A DNA stretch of 58,316 nt from an uncultured Gammaproteobacteria bacterium (GTDB taxonomy: Bacteria > Pseudomonadota > Gammaproteobacteria > Pseudomonadales > Azotimanducaceae), in the NCBI GenBank assembly GCA_913045175.1, contig CAJWQG010000019.1, positions 1 through 58,316 of the forward strand, written 5' to 3'. Positions within the stretch are counted from its first letter, which is position 1, and each line of letters begins with the position of its first letter. Positions 15,787-24,875 of this stretch are shown piece by piece. The translations under genes and the position numbers were made by a program. The notes under the pieces are model-generated. The model had not been told where the DNA came from. It searched no databases and worked only from the letters and a program-made list of their open reading frames with translations.

Positions 15787-18110
15787 AACCACAGCTCAAG
15801 ATTTCAGTTGGTGACCTTGCAGAGTTTTCTCGTACCGGCGACATAAATTTTCACTTTAGTACTCGTTCGTCCGCCCTGGAGGGTATTCGCGGCCATCAGA
15901 AAGTGCAGGCGAGGCGAGGCAAATCGTACGAATCTGAAGTCACCCTGAGCTCACGCATGGAATTTGATGATTGTATTATCACAGTACAAGGCCGAGCGGA
16001 TGGGGTGCTGGATTCAGATCAGGTGATCCTGGAGGAAATAAAAACTCACAGGATGGTCCCCGATGATATCCCGCAAGACGTCACGGCCTTACATTTGTCC
16101 CAATTGCGAATCTACGGTCACATGTACCTGGAGCAGAGTGTTAGCGATCTGCTGCAGCTTCGGCTTTGTTATTTTAATCTGGACTCTGAGCAGGAAACTT
16201 ACATCGAAGAGTTGGCCAGCAGGGGAGATCTGTCAGAATTCTTTGGCAACAGGCTCTTGTCATATCACGCCTGGCTTCAGAATAAGTGGACCTGGGAGTC
16301 AGAACGTAACGGCTCTATCGAAGGGGCGCCGTTTCCATATGCAACTTTTCGCGATGGGCAAAGAGATATGTCGGTGGCGGTATACCGTAACGCGATCGAT
16401 AAAAATCAGTTAATGCTGCAGGCACCAACCGGCATAGGTAAGACCATGGGCGTCTTGTTCCCAACCATTAAAGCGATGCCTAAAGAGGAAACTGACAAGA
16501 TATTTTATGTGTCAGCAAAAACGTCGGGGCAGCAAGCAGCTGAAAAAGCGACGGAGGACCTGCAGACAAAAGGACTCTCGATTCGACAGGTCACCATAAC
16601 CGCAAAAGATAAGATATGTTTTACACCGGGTGCTCCCTGCCACCCAGATCACTGCGCCTTTGCGCGAGGCTACTACGACAAAATACGACCGGCTGTCATG
16701 GATGTTTTTGCATCTGATCGTGTTCTTACCAGGTCTCGAGTGGAGTATTGGGCCAGAAAATTTCAAATCTGTCCGTTTGAATTGTCATTGGATTTAGCGT
16801 TGGAGACAGATGTACTAGTCGGTGATTACAACTATGTATTCGATCCTTCCGTCTACCTGAGGCGATTTTTTGAATCAGATAACGCCGGAAAATATGCGTT
16901 ATTGGTGGACGAATCACATAATCTGGTCGACCGGGGGCGAGCAATGTTTTCTGCGTCGCTTGAGAAGAAAGATTTTCTTCAGCTCAAGCAATATGCCGAT
17001 GATCCAGCGTTAATCCGTTGCATCAACAGTGTTAATCGATTCTTTTTGCTCTTGCGAAAAGACAACCGAGATGAATTTGATGAGCGGGGCTTTATCCGCT
17101 TCGCCGACGTCGACAACAAATTGGTGCGCTCGCTGCAAAGGTTTTGTGAGGTCGCCGAAGCGGCATTACAAATGGAGGGGTTAAGTGCGGACCATCAGGA
17201 ATGCCTGTTGTCACTTTATTTCGAGTGCCTGAGATTCATTCGTACGGTAGATAATTTCGATGATAACTACGCGTTCTTGCTGCAACGATCCAGCAGGGAT
17301 ATGCGGATTCGTCTTTTTTGTATAAATCCTGGACCACAATTGCGCAATGGCTTTGACCGTATGGTGACGTCAGTGTGTTTTAGCGCCACGATACAACCGC
17401 AGGATTACTATGCGTCCTTGCTGGGTTCTCGCGAGGATGCAAATTGGTATGGCTTGCCGTCGCCATTCCCTAGAGAGCATCTGGGCTTATTTATCGCTCC
17501 TTTTGTACGTACCGACTATCGGAATCGTCAGGATTATATTCCCCATCTTGTAGACCTTATAAAGAACACAGTGTCCATCCGGGAGGGAAAATATATGGTG
17601 TATTTTCCTTCCTATGACTATCTTGATGCAGTGTTCGATGCCATGGACTCCACAAAATTTCGATGTATAAAACAAAGGAGAATGATGTGCGATACGGAAC
17701 GAGCGCTTTTTCTATCCCAATTTGAACAGGATGTTGGTCATACGCTTGTGGGGTTTGCCGTTATGGGGGGTGTTTTTGCTGAAGCTGTTGATATGAAAGG
17801 CGATAGACTTATTGGTGCAATCGTAGTCGGCGTCGGGTTGCCGCAAATTGATATTGATCGTGATTTGGTTCGTGAGCATTTCGGAGAAAGAGGTTTCGAA
17901 TATGCATATCAGTTTCCTGGAATGAATAGAGTATTACAGACGGCGGGAAGGGTCATTCGAGGTGAGGATGATCGAGGTGTGGTTGTGCTTGTTGACCCGA
18001 GATTCCAGGAGCAAAGATATCGGCATCTGATGCCAGGGCATTGGCGGGTCCAGGGGGCCACTTCTGCAGACGATCTGAGAGATGGTTTATTGAAATTTTG
18101 GGGTAACTGA
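15783..18110 (+). CDS. XPD/DinG-type Fe-S DNA helicase with N-terminal PD-(D/E)XK motif
   Basis: 775 residues from the ATG at 15783 that overlaps the nuclease stop; a longer frame exists upstream but lies inside the nuclease gene. Residues 1-180 carry a Cas4/RecB-like nuclease signature (GRADGVL at about 70, EEIKTH at about 83). Then a DEAD_2 helicase: Walker A APTGIGKTMG (about 214), iron-sulfur cysteines C279, C286 and C291 plus a later ICPFE Cys, DESH Walker B (about 376), and helicase C-terminal motifs ending with QTAGRVIRGEDD. Such helicases unwind 5' to 3'. Coupling to a FAN1-like nuclease behind a LexA box implies joint action on damaged DNA. Confidence 0.87.
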   Translation: MKPQLKISVGDLAEFSRTGDINFHFSTRSSALEGIRGHQKVQARRGKSYESEVTLSSRMEFDDCIITVQGRADGVLDSDQVILEEIKTHRMVPDDIPQDVTALHLSQLRIYGHMYLEQSVSDLLQLRLCYFNLDSEQETYIEELASRGDLSEFFGNRLLSYHAWLQNKWTWESERNGSIEGAPFPYATFRDGQRDMSVAVYRNAIDKNQLMLQAPTGIGKTMGVLFPTIKAMPKEETDKIFYVSAKTSGQQAAEKATEDLQTKGLSIRQVTITAKDKICFTPGAPCHPDHCAFARGYYDKIRPAVMDVFASDRVLTRSRVEYWARKFQICPFELSLDLALETDVLVGDYNYVFDPSVYLRRFFESDNAGKYALLVDESHNLVDRGRAMFSASLEKKDFLQLKQYADDPALIRCINSVNRFFLLLRKDNRDEFDERGFIRFADVDNKLVRSLQRFCEVAEAALQMEGLSADHQECLLSLYFECLRFIRTVDNFDDNYAFLLQRSSRDMRIRLFCINPGPQLRNGFDRMVTSVCFSATIQPQDYYASLLGSREDANWYGLPSPFPREHLGLFIAPFVRTDYRNRQDYIPHLVDLIKNTVSIREGKYMVYFPSYDYLDAVFDAMDSTKFRCIKQRRMMCDTERALFLSQFEQDVGHTLVGFAVMGGVFAEAVDMKGDRLIGAIVVGVGLPQIDIDRDLVREHFGERGFEYAYQFPGMNRVLQTAGRVIRGEDDRGVVVLVDPRFQEQRYRHLMPGHWRVQGATSADDLRDGLLKFWGN

Positions 18111-18152
18111 TCGTGTTATTCTATTTCCAGTAACGACATCCGGGAGAGACCA

Positions 18153-19025
18153 ATGAAAATCGGCGTAGTTTTACCTCACCATGAAATCGGTTCTGACCCG
18201 GGTGCCATAAAGGCTTTTGCCCAGGGCGCTGAGGCCCTCGGTGCTGATAATTTACTAATATACGATCATGTACTGGGCGTTGACCCCGACAGACCTGGTG
18301 GTTTTCAGGGGCCGTACGATAAAGACGTTCAGTTTCATGAGCCATTGACCACCTTCGCGTTTATGGCCGGAGTCACATCCAAAATTCGTTTTATCACCAC
18401 GGTGCTTATTCTTCCGCAGCGGCAAACAGCATTGGTTGCCAAACAGGTTGCAGAACTCGCAATCCTTTCCGAAAACCGATTTTCTCTGGGTGTCGGTACA
18501 GGATGGAATGTTGCTGAGTACGAAGCGCTTAATGAAGACTTTACGAACAGGGGTAAGCGTCAGAGCGAGCAGGTGGAATTGATGCGGTTGCTTTGGAGTT
18601 CGGATTCTCTGGATTATCTCGGTGGGTATCACACCATTCCCTACGCGAGCATCAATCCCAGACCGAGCAAAAAGATCCCTGTCTTGTTTGGTGGTGCTGC
18701 CCCAGCCCTGCTTGAGCGCTGTGCCAGGCTCGGAGATGGCTGGATTCCTGTCATGGGACCAAATGTCCCAGCCGCAAATGCAATAGAGACGTTAAAGCGA
18801 TTGCGGGAGGAACAGGGTTTAACCTGGGATGATTTTGAGATTCAGGCTCAGGCACAGTTTGCGGGTGGTGACCCGGAGCGTTGGATCAGCCATGCGAACA
18901 AGTGGCAGAAACTTGGCGCAACGCATTTGGCGATTGCAACCCATAACGCAGGAGAGACAGACGTTGATGGTTTTCTAAAGCGTGTGGAAACCTATATGTC
19001 TGCAGTCAGTAGCGGCGATCTCTAG
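18153..19025 (+). CDS. LLM-class (luciferase-like) flavin-dependent oxidoreductase
   Basis: 290 residues with the bacterial-luciferase TIM-barrel pattern: IGVVLPHHEIG at the N-terminus, RFITTVLILPQRQTALVAKQ, and FSLGVGTGWNVAEYEAL. This fits the F420- or FMN-dependent monooxygenase/reductase group. The cofactor and substrate cannot be told from sequence alone; many gammaproteobacterial members are annotated as F420-dependent although F420 is not universal there. A GGGAGAG ribosome site precedes ATG 18153. Convergent with sppA, nine bases apart. Confidence 0.82.
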   Translation: MKIGVVLPHHEIGSDPGAIKAFAQGAEALGADNLLIYDHVLGVDPDRPGGFQGPYDKDVQFHEPLTTFAFMAGVTSKIRFITTVLILPQRQTALVAKQVAELAILSENRFSLGVGTGWNVAEYEALNEDFTNRGKRQSEQVELMRLLWSSDSLDYLGGYHTIPYASINPRPSKKIPVLFGGAAPALLERCARLGDGWIPVMGPNVPAANAIETLKRLREEQGLTWDDFEIQAQAQFAGGDPERWISHANKWQKLGATHLAIATHNAGETDVDGFLKRVETYMSAVSSGDL

Positions 19026-19034
19026 CGGCGGTCT

Positions 19035-20852
19035 CTAGCGCATCTGACAATAGAAGCAGTGTAGATAGAGGCCCGGCGTCTCACTCATAGATACCAGATC
19101 GAGGAATTCTTTTGGCAACAGAGCGTCAATAATTTCGCGTGCCGGATACACATGTGCAATAGTGTTAGTACTGACATTCAAGAGCTCGTTGATTAACTTT
19201 TCCCTGCTCGAGAGCTCCTTTTCAATATAGATAACTTCATAGTCGGAAACATCCGATAAGTGGGCAGCGGAAGATATTGCATCTTCAAGCCCGCCAATTG
19301 CGTCTACCAGCCCAAGCTCCAACGCTGTTTTCCCTGCCCAGACACGGCCTTTGGCTATTTCTTCCACTTCAGAAACGGTCATATCTCTTCCGTCTGCAAC
19401 CAGGGAAACAAATTTTCTATAGGTTCGTTCAACGGAGCGTTCCAGAGTGTCCTGGATCACAGGGCTGATGGTCTTGAATGGGTTCAACGCGCCGCTGAGA
19501 GCTGTCGTTCCTACACCATCAGTGTGAATTCCAATTTCTGCCAGGGAGTTTTCGAAAGTCGGAAACAGTATGAACGCGCCAATTGATCCGGTGACAGTCG
19601 ATTCAAGCGCAAAAATCTTGTTAGCAGTGCTGGATATCCAGTAACCACCCGAGGCTGCATAGCTGCTCATAGATACAACAACTGGTTTCCCCGCTTGTTG
19701 TAACAACGTTAACTCCCGGCGAATCCTTTCGGAGGCCGCAGCACTCCCGCCCGGGCTGTTTATCCGCAACACTACACTCTTAATTTTTTCATCTCGTCTG
19801 GCTTTTTGAATAAGCGATGACAGGGATTCTCCACCTATCAGGCCAGAGGGCTGCTCTCCATCGAGGATGGTGCCGCTCGCGGTGATCACTGCAATCTTAT
19901 CTTTCGCAGGGTTTGGCACTCGAATTGCTGGCTGCGTAGCTCTTAGGTAGTCTTTGAAACCTATTTGCCTGAAGGAGTGACTGGATCGTCCAACGATGCC
20001 GATCATTTCCTCCTGCCACGCTGATTTCGATAAAAGCTCATCGGTGTAGCCTTCGTTGACAGATAGCAGTGCAGGATCGTTTCCTGCGCGCGCAAGTAAC
20101 TCGTTATATTCATTCGTATAGCGAAGGAAGGACGCATTGGAAATGCCCCTCTGGGTCGTAATGATATTTTGGTAACCCTTCCAGAGTGTATCTATCCATG
20201 CTTGATTGGCTTCTTTTGAGCGTTCTGACATGCCATCCAAGGTGTAGGGTTCCGCCGCATCTTTATAATCACCCGCGGAGAATACCTTTACGTCGACCTT
20301 CAGTATTTCGAGTGCGGATTTATAGTAAAGAGGGTATACCCCGAAACCGGTGAGGAATACGCCTCCCAGTGGCGCAAAGCTATTTTCGTCCAGGACTATC
20401 CGATCTGCATGCGCCGCGATTAGATACTGGGCCTGGGAGTAACTTGGCCCGAACGCAAAAATAGGTTTATCTGAAGCCTTGAAGTCACGTAGCGCGTTTC
20501 CTATCTCTTCCAGATGCCCCATTGCTATGCCGCCTAATTTGGATAGATCTAGCACCAATGCAGTGATCTGGTCATCAGACTTTGCGGTTGAAATGGCGAG
20601 AAGAATATCGCGTAGTACCGTTTCGGATACACGCTCTCCGCTCACGAGGTCATCAAGCGGATTTGTTAGCGACCTTTGTTCGACTACCGTCCCGGTGGGG
20701 TTAAGCACGAGGGCCGTGCTGTCTTCAATGCTGATGGAATCCGTACTAAAAATGGTGAATAGAACAACGATAACAACAACAAGGAAGACGATGTTGCCGA
20801 TTGCGTTCTTGATCGATGTTAGCGCCTGCCACGTCGAGGAGAGTAACTTCAT
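19035..20852 (-). CDS. sppA: Signal peptide peptidase SppA, 67 kDa type
   Basis: 605 residues with one N-terminal membrane helix (about 20-38) and two SppA repeats, as in the long E. coli form. The Ser-Lys dyad is visible: Lys197 in AGDYKDAAEP and Ser401 in YAASGGYWIS. It digests cleaved signal peptides in the inner membrane, active site facing the periplasm. It stands alone, convergent with the LLM oxidoreductase and divergent from the acetyltransferase gene. Complete and with all key residues. Confidence 0.92.
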   Translation of the reverse strand: MKLLSSTWQALTSIKNAIGNIVFLVVVIVVLFTIFSTDSISIEDSTALVLNPTGTVVEQRSLTNPLDDLVSGERVSETVLRDILLAISTAKSDDQITALVLDLSKLGGIAMGHLEEIGNALRDFKASDKPIFAFGPSYSQAQYLIAAHADRIVLDENSFAPLGGVFLTGFGVYPLYYKSALEILKVDVKVFSAGDYKDAAEPYTLDGMSERSKEANQAWIDTLWKGYQNIITTQRGISNASFLRYTNEYNELLARAGNDPALLSVNEGYTDELLSKSAWQEEMIGIVGRSSHSFRQIGFKDYLRATQPAIRVPNPAKDKIAVITASGTILDGEQPSGLIGGESLSSLIQKARRDEKIKSVVLRINSPGGSAAASERIRRELTLLQQAGKPVVVSMSSYAASGGYWISSTANKIFALESTVTGSIGAFILFPTFENSLAEIGIHTDGVGTTALSGALNPFKTISPVIQDTLERSVERTYRKFVSLVADGRDMTVSEVEEIAKGRVWAGKTALELGLVDAIGGLEDAISSAAHLSDVSDYEVIYIEKELSSREKLINELLNVSTNTIAHVYPAREIIDALLPKEFLDLVSMSETPGLYLHCFYCQMR

Positions 20853-20954
20853 TGATTTAAGTATGTCGCCAAATTTCAGATCCTACCACAGAGCTTTGAC
20901 AATCTGAGTCTTTCGATTTGCCACGATAAAGGATAAACCCGTATTCTCCCAGTT

Positions 20955-21446
20955 ATGCGATACATCCCCAGTATAGAAATACGTTTGGCGATTAGTACCG
21001 AGGCTGCGGCGCTTGCGGAAATGTCCCGGCAGTTGGTTGAGCGTGGACTTTCCTGGTCCTGGAAGCCAAAGAGAGTTCAGTCGATGATACTAAATCCCGA
21101 GTGTTCGGTAATCGTGGCGAAAACCCGAGTAGAATTGGCAGGGTTCGCTATCATGGAGTTTCATCAATCTCACGCCCACTTGAATTTATTGGCAGTCGCC
21201 GACAATAAAAGGCGGGAGGGCATAGCAAGCGCCCTTCTTGCGTGGCTGGAAGAGTCGGCGAATGTTGCAGCCGTTGACCGAATTGAATTGGAAGTTCGAC
21301 GTAACAACGAGGGTGCGAGGGCATTCTATAAGGTTCATGACTACCAGGAAGTTGCGATGGTTCCCGGATACTATGAAGGTAGGGAGCATGCAGTGAAGAT
21401 GATTCACTACCTGGTGCCACCAGATGTAGCAGAGAAGAGACCATAA
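20955..21446 (+). CDS. GNAT acetyltransferase, RimI-like
   Basis: 163 residues with the GNAT acetyl-CoA site (VADNKRREGIASALLAWL, i.e. RRxGxA) and the RimI-type ELEVRRNNEGARAFYKVHDY segment. RimI acetylates the N-terminal alanine of ribosomal protein S18 and related proteins. The match is good, but several GNATs share this pattern, so the exact target is uncertain. Its TAA shares a base with the murF ATG (TAATG), indicating translational coupling. Confidence 0.75.
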   Translation: MRYIPSIEIRLAISTEAAALAEMSRQLVERGLSWSWKPKRVQSMILNPECSVIVAKTRVELAGFAIMEFHQSHAHLNLLAVADNKRREGIASALLAWLEESANVAAVDRIELEVRRNNEGARAFYKVHDYQEVAMVPGYYEGREHAVKMIHYLVPPDVAEKRP

Positions 21447-22816
21447 TGTTATGGCAATGGCATGATCTTCTGGCAGCGCTTAACTTGTCCGAGCCAAAGG
21501 AAGGGAGGGCGGTAACGGGTGTCAGTATAGACACTCGTACGCTAGTGGCCGGTGATTTATTTGTCGCGCTTTCAGGTGATCCCGGCCCAAGGTTCGATGC
21601 TTCCGGTAGAGGAAACAGTGATGGGCATGAGTTTGTGTCTGCAGCAGGAGAAGCAGGGGCTGCTGCTTTACTTGTATCAAATGATGTTGAGTCGAAGTTG
21701 CCGGCGTTGCAGGTCACCAATACCCTTGATGGCCTTTGGCAACTAGCTCGATTTGCAAGAGCCAGAATGCATGGCCGTGTTGCTGCAGTCACAGGTAGTG
21801 CAGGCAAAACGACTGCCCGAAGTTGGCTGGAACAAATTTTAAGTGCGCAGTTGCCCACGCATGCTTCAGTGGGTAGTTACAATAACCATTGGGGGGTGCC
21901 CCTGTCTTTAGCACGCATGCCGGAATACTCCGGATATGGGGTGTTTGAAGTCGGAATGAATCATGCGGGTGAAATTACTCCTCTTAGTGAATTGGTCGCA
22001 CCTCATGTAGCCCTTGTACTCAATGTCTTGCCTGCACACATTGGACAATTAGGGAGCCTGGAAGCGATTCGTCAAGAGAAGCTTGATATCAGGCAGGGAT
22101 TGCAGGAGAACGGTATTTTGGTTGTACCGTATGATCTGGCGCGATCTGATGTGACGGATGTTGAGGTTCTTACCTTTGGCTTTGATGCGAACGCTGATGT
22201 TGCTGCCACGGTGCAAACAAGTGCTGATTTCCTTTCGGTTGAGGTGACAATTGCGGAGGTCAATTATCGTTACGACCTGGCGACAACCGGAGAACATTTG
22301 GCGTTGACATCGGTTGCTGTGCTCGCCGTTATTCATGCGCTAGGCGCCGATGTTGGAAAAGCTGTAGAAAGCATGAGCCTGCTAGACAATCCGCCAGGAC
22401 GTGGAAACATGTTCATGGCGTCGGGTCGAACCATTGTGGATGATAGTTACAACGCGAACCCCGTTAGCATGACCTATGCGATCAAGGCGCTGACACAACG
22501 CGTACCGGGCAGAAGAATCGCTATTTTGGGAGAGATGCTTGAGTTAGGGGAACAGAGCCAGGAACTGCACCAGGAAGTGGCGCTGGCGTGTGGGGAAGTG
22601 GATGTGGTTGTTACTGTGGGTGAAGGGTTTGCACATACAAGATCAGATTTCGGAGACAGATTATTGGTGCATGTGGACTCCGTTGATCATCTTGATCTTG
22701 ATCAACTCATTGCAGTTACTCAACCAGGGGATACGATTCTGGTCAAAGGGTCGAATAAAGTATTTTGGGTAAATAAATTTGTCTCGAAGTTGATTACATC
22801 ACTGGAAAGCGATTAA
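21446..22816 (+). CDS. murF: UDP-N-acetylmuramoyl-tripeptide-D-Ala-D-Ala ligase (MurF-like), outside a dcw cluster
   Basis: 456 residues with the Mur ligase order: N-terminal UDP-binding domain, ATP loop TGSAGKTTARS (about 115), EVGMNHAGEITPLSEL, and a C-terminal domain with VDDSYNANPVSM. It would add D-Ala-D-Ala to the peptidoglycan precursor. The GMNHAGEI stretch is typical of alphaproteobacterial MurF rather than the usual gammaproteobacterial form, and the gene is coupled to a RimI-like gene instead of lying in the division and cell wall cluster. It may be a second, transferred copy or the only one; this window cannot say. Confidence 0.85.
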   Translation: MLWQWHDLLAALNLSEPKEGRAVTGVSIDTRTLVAGDLFVALSGDPGPRFDASGRGNSDGHEFVSAAGEAGAAALLVSNDVESKLPALQVTNTLDGLWQLARFARARMHGRVAAVTGSAGKTTARSWLEQILSAQLPTHASVGSYNNHWGVPLSLARMPEYSGYGVFEVGMNHAGEITPLSELVAPHVALVLNVLPAHIGQLGSLEAIRQEKLDIRQGLQENGILVVPYDLARSDVTDVEVLTFGFDANADVAATVQTSADFLSVEVTIAEVNYRYDLATTGEHLALTSVAVLAVIHALGADVGKAVESMSLLDNPPGRGNMFMASGRTIVDDSYNANPVSMTYAIKALTQRVPGRRIAILGEMLELGEQSQELHQEVALACGEVDVVVTVGEGFAHTRSDFGDRLLVHVDSVDHLDLDQLIAVTQPGDTILVKGSNKVFWVNKFVSKLITSLESD

Positions 22817-23760
22817 TCAGAAGTGTTCGTGTTATTACCGGTTTGATCCTCTTCAGCTTTCAAATACTCTCCCTCTAGCGGTTCCTCTCGAGTGTTTTTT
22901 AGTACGTTTTCGATAGCTTGATCGACATGGTTGGGGTTGGTGCTTTGATCAGTTCCGAAATACATTCGGTTCTCATCTTCAGTCAAATCTTCCCTGCCTT
23001 CCCAGGGAAGCAAGTGGTAGTCCTCGTCATGTCTGAAATCAACAAACGGATACTTGATGATTTCAAAGTAGGGGGAATAATCAAAATCGTTTGGGGTGCA
23101 AAGTTTTGGGTTTCGCCGGAAAAGTTGTAACTGTTCGTCGGATTGTTTGATTAGGGGCAATATAGGAAATTGTACGAATGCAAATGCCTCTGCAATCATT
23201 GTTGAACATACCGTACGAGTGGAAGGGCCGGTGCTGTGTTCAAACAGACTGGATCTCCACTTTTTTGGCAAGACATACCAGGGGAATAGAAACCGCGCCA
23301 GGTCAAAAATCTGACGAACATCGTAGTCGACTCCCAATCTGCTGATCGCGAACCGGATGATCTGTTGCCCATCTTTGATGCCTAGTCGCGAGGGCCGGCA
23401 GATTCTCAAATGGTCTCCGTCATAGATTTCGAGATTCCTTACAACGGTTCCTTTGCCTAACAGGCTTTCGATTACCAGCCGATCACCATCATCTCCATCG
23501 TAGTGGTGCTCTATGATCTCTCTGAGTTCGGAGTTCTCAATATCGTGTATTCGTCCAACGTAGAGTGCGGCGTGTGTCCAGGTGCTCTGAGTGATCCAAC
23601 GTATGACCTCGCTGACTCTGGATCTGCCTTCCAGCAGGACCACATCACATGGTTTCAACTCATAGCTGATGCGTTCGAAGTCGCTCAGCGGGTACGAGCG
23701 CATGGCCCGTTCATGGTTCAGCCATGTGATGAGAGGACGAGATATTAGGTTGAAAGCCAT
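22813..23760 (-). CDS. YiiX/YebB-like NlpC/P60-superfamily cysteine hydrolase
   Basis: About 315 residues from the ATG ending at 23760; the frame extends further upstream, but that would overlap moaA and adds non-conserved residues. A permuted papain-fold pattern of the YiiX/C92 type is visible: the His motif TWTHAALYVG and, downstream, the Cys motif TVCSTMIAEAF. PCDVVLLEG and RVSEVIRWITQ fit the family start. Such proteins act on cell-wall or protein amide bonds, but substrates are largely unproven. The C-terminal 70 residues are acidic and low in complexity. Convergent with murF, overlapping by four bases. Confidence 0.75.
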   Translation of the reverse strand: MAFNLISRPLITWLNHERAMRSYPLSDFERISYELKPCDVVLLEGRSRVSEVIRWITQSTWTHAALYVGRIHDIENSELREIIEHHYDGDDGDRLVIESLLGKGTVVRNLEIYDGDHLRICRPSRLGIKDGQQIIRFAISRLGVDYDVRQIFDLARFLFPWYVLPKKWRSSLFEHSTGPSTRTVCSTMIAEAFAFVQFPILPLIKQSDEQLQLFRRNPKLCTPNDFDYSPYFEIIKYPFVDFRHDEDYHLLPWEGREDLTEDENRMYFGTDQSTNPNHVDQAIENVLKNTREEPLEGEYLKAEEDQTGNNTNTSD

Positions 23761-23908
23761 AGACACAGTGCGCTGGATCACTGTTTCAATTGTACCGCAC
23801 TCTACGACTTTACCCTGGGCTTCTCGAGAAGAGACAGGTAAGAGGCACGTATATGCAGTCAAAGTGCCGCCTAGGAAGGGTAGCGAAAGCGTGCGATAAT
23901 TCGACACC

Positions 23909-24871
23909 ATGATTGTTGATAGACTTGGCAGACGCTTCAGAAACCTTAGAGTTAGCCTGACAGCGGCCTGCAACTATGCCTGTACCTACTGCGTACCTGA
24001 TGGTAAGCGGCTCCTGCGCGCGGAAAATGAACTTCCAGCGACAAAACTGCTGAAGGGCGTAACCATGCTGCAACAAGCAGCCGGCATTGATAAGGTGCGC
24101 ATCACTGGTGGAGAACCACTGGTCACCCCAAAATTCGATGAATTCTTATTGGGTGTTATGGAGCTCCCGTTATCGGACGTCAGTTTGACGACAAACGGAC
24201 AACTGTTACCGAAGAAGAAGGATGTAATCGCAGAATCGGGTTTAAGTAGGATCAACGTTAGTCTCGACACGTTGAATCCACTTCGATTCAAGCAGATTGC
24301 CAGAGGGGGAGACCTTGAAACGGTGCTGTCAGGAATCGACTCGATGCTTGAGTTAGGTCTTAAAGTAAAGATCAACATGGTTCCTCTAAGGTCTCAAAAT
24401 CTTACTGAAGTCCCGATGATGCTCGATTACTGCCTGGATAGGGGAATCGAGTTGCGATTTATTGAGCTGATGCGAATGGGGCACCTGTTACACAGCAATA
24501 ATTTTACGAGCGAATTTGTCTCAATGGAGTTGCTGTTAGACACCATAGGTGAACATTACGAATTCGCTCGAACGGATGCTCCTTACGACTCTACTGCAGT
24601 TCGTTTTCAGATTCCCGACAGAGGTGTGTTCGGAATTATCGCCAATGAGAGCGAACCCTTTTGTCGCGCCTGCACCAGGTTGCGATTATCCTCTGATGGG
24701 TTCTTATATGGTTGCTTAAGTAGCGCCAACAAGAATTACATAGGTGATTTGCTGGACCTGCCGTCCCATCTGGTTTTACCTAAGCTCCAGGGAATACTTG
24801 TCCAGGCGCTGGGGGACAAGAAACTAGCGTTTCAGGGTGAAGTCACCGTTATGAAACTTATTGGGGGATGA
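23909..24871 (+). CDS. moaA: GTP 3',8-cyclase, molybdopterin synthesis
   Basis: 320 residues. The radical SAM cluster motif CNYACTYC lies near the N-terminus, VRITGGEPL follows, and the C-terminal second cluster motif is CRACTRLRLSSDGFLYGC. The protein ends in the conserved Gly-Gly that MoaA needs. It rearranges GTP in the first step of molybdenum cofactor synthesis, serving enzymes such as the hydroxylase at 2.8-6.4 kb. No other moa gene is next to it except the MoaD-like gene 17 kb away. It overlaps or abuts a hydrolase-like gene downstream. Confidence 0.9.
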   Translation: MIVDRLGRRFRNLRVSLTAACNYACTYCVPDGKRLLRAENELPATKLLKGVTMLQQAAGIDKVRITGGEPLVTPKFDEFLLGVMELPLSDVSLTTNGQLLPKKKDVIAESGLSRINVSLDTLNPLRFKQIARGGDLETVLSGIDSMLELGLKVKINMVPLRSQNLTEVPMMLDYCLDRGIELRFIELMRMGHLLHSNNFTSEFVSMELLLDTIGEHYEFARTDAPYDSTAVRFQIPDRGVFGIIANESEPFCRACTRLRLSSDGFLYGCLSSANKNYIGDLLDLPSHLVLPKLQGILVQALGDKKLAFQGEVTVMKLIGG

Positions 24872-24875
24872 GCAT

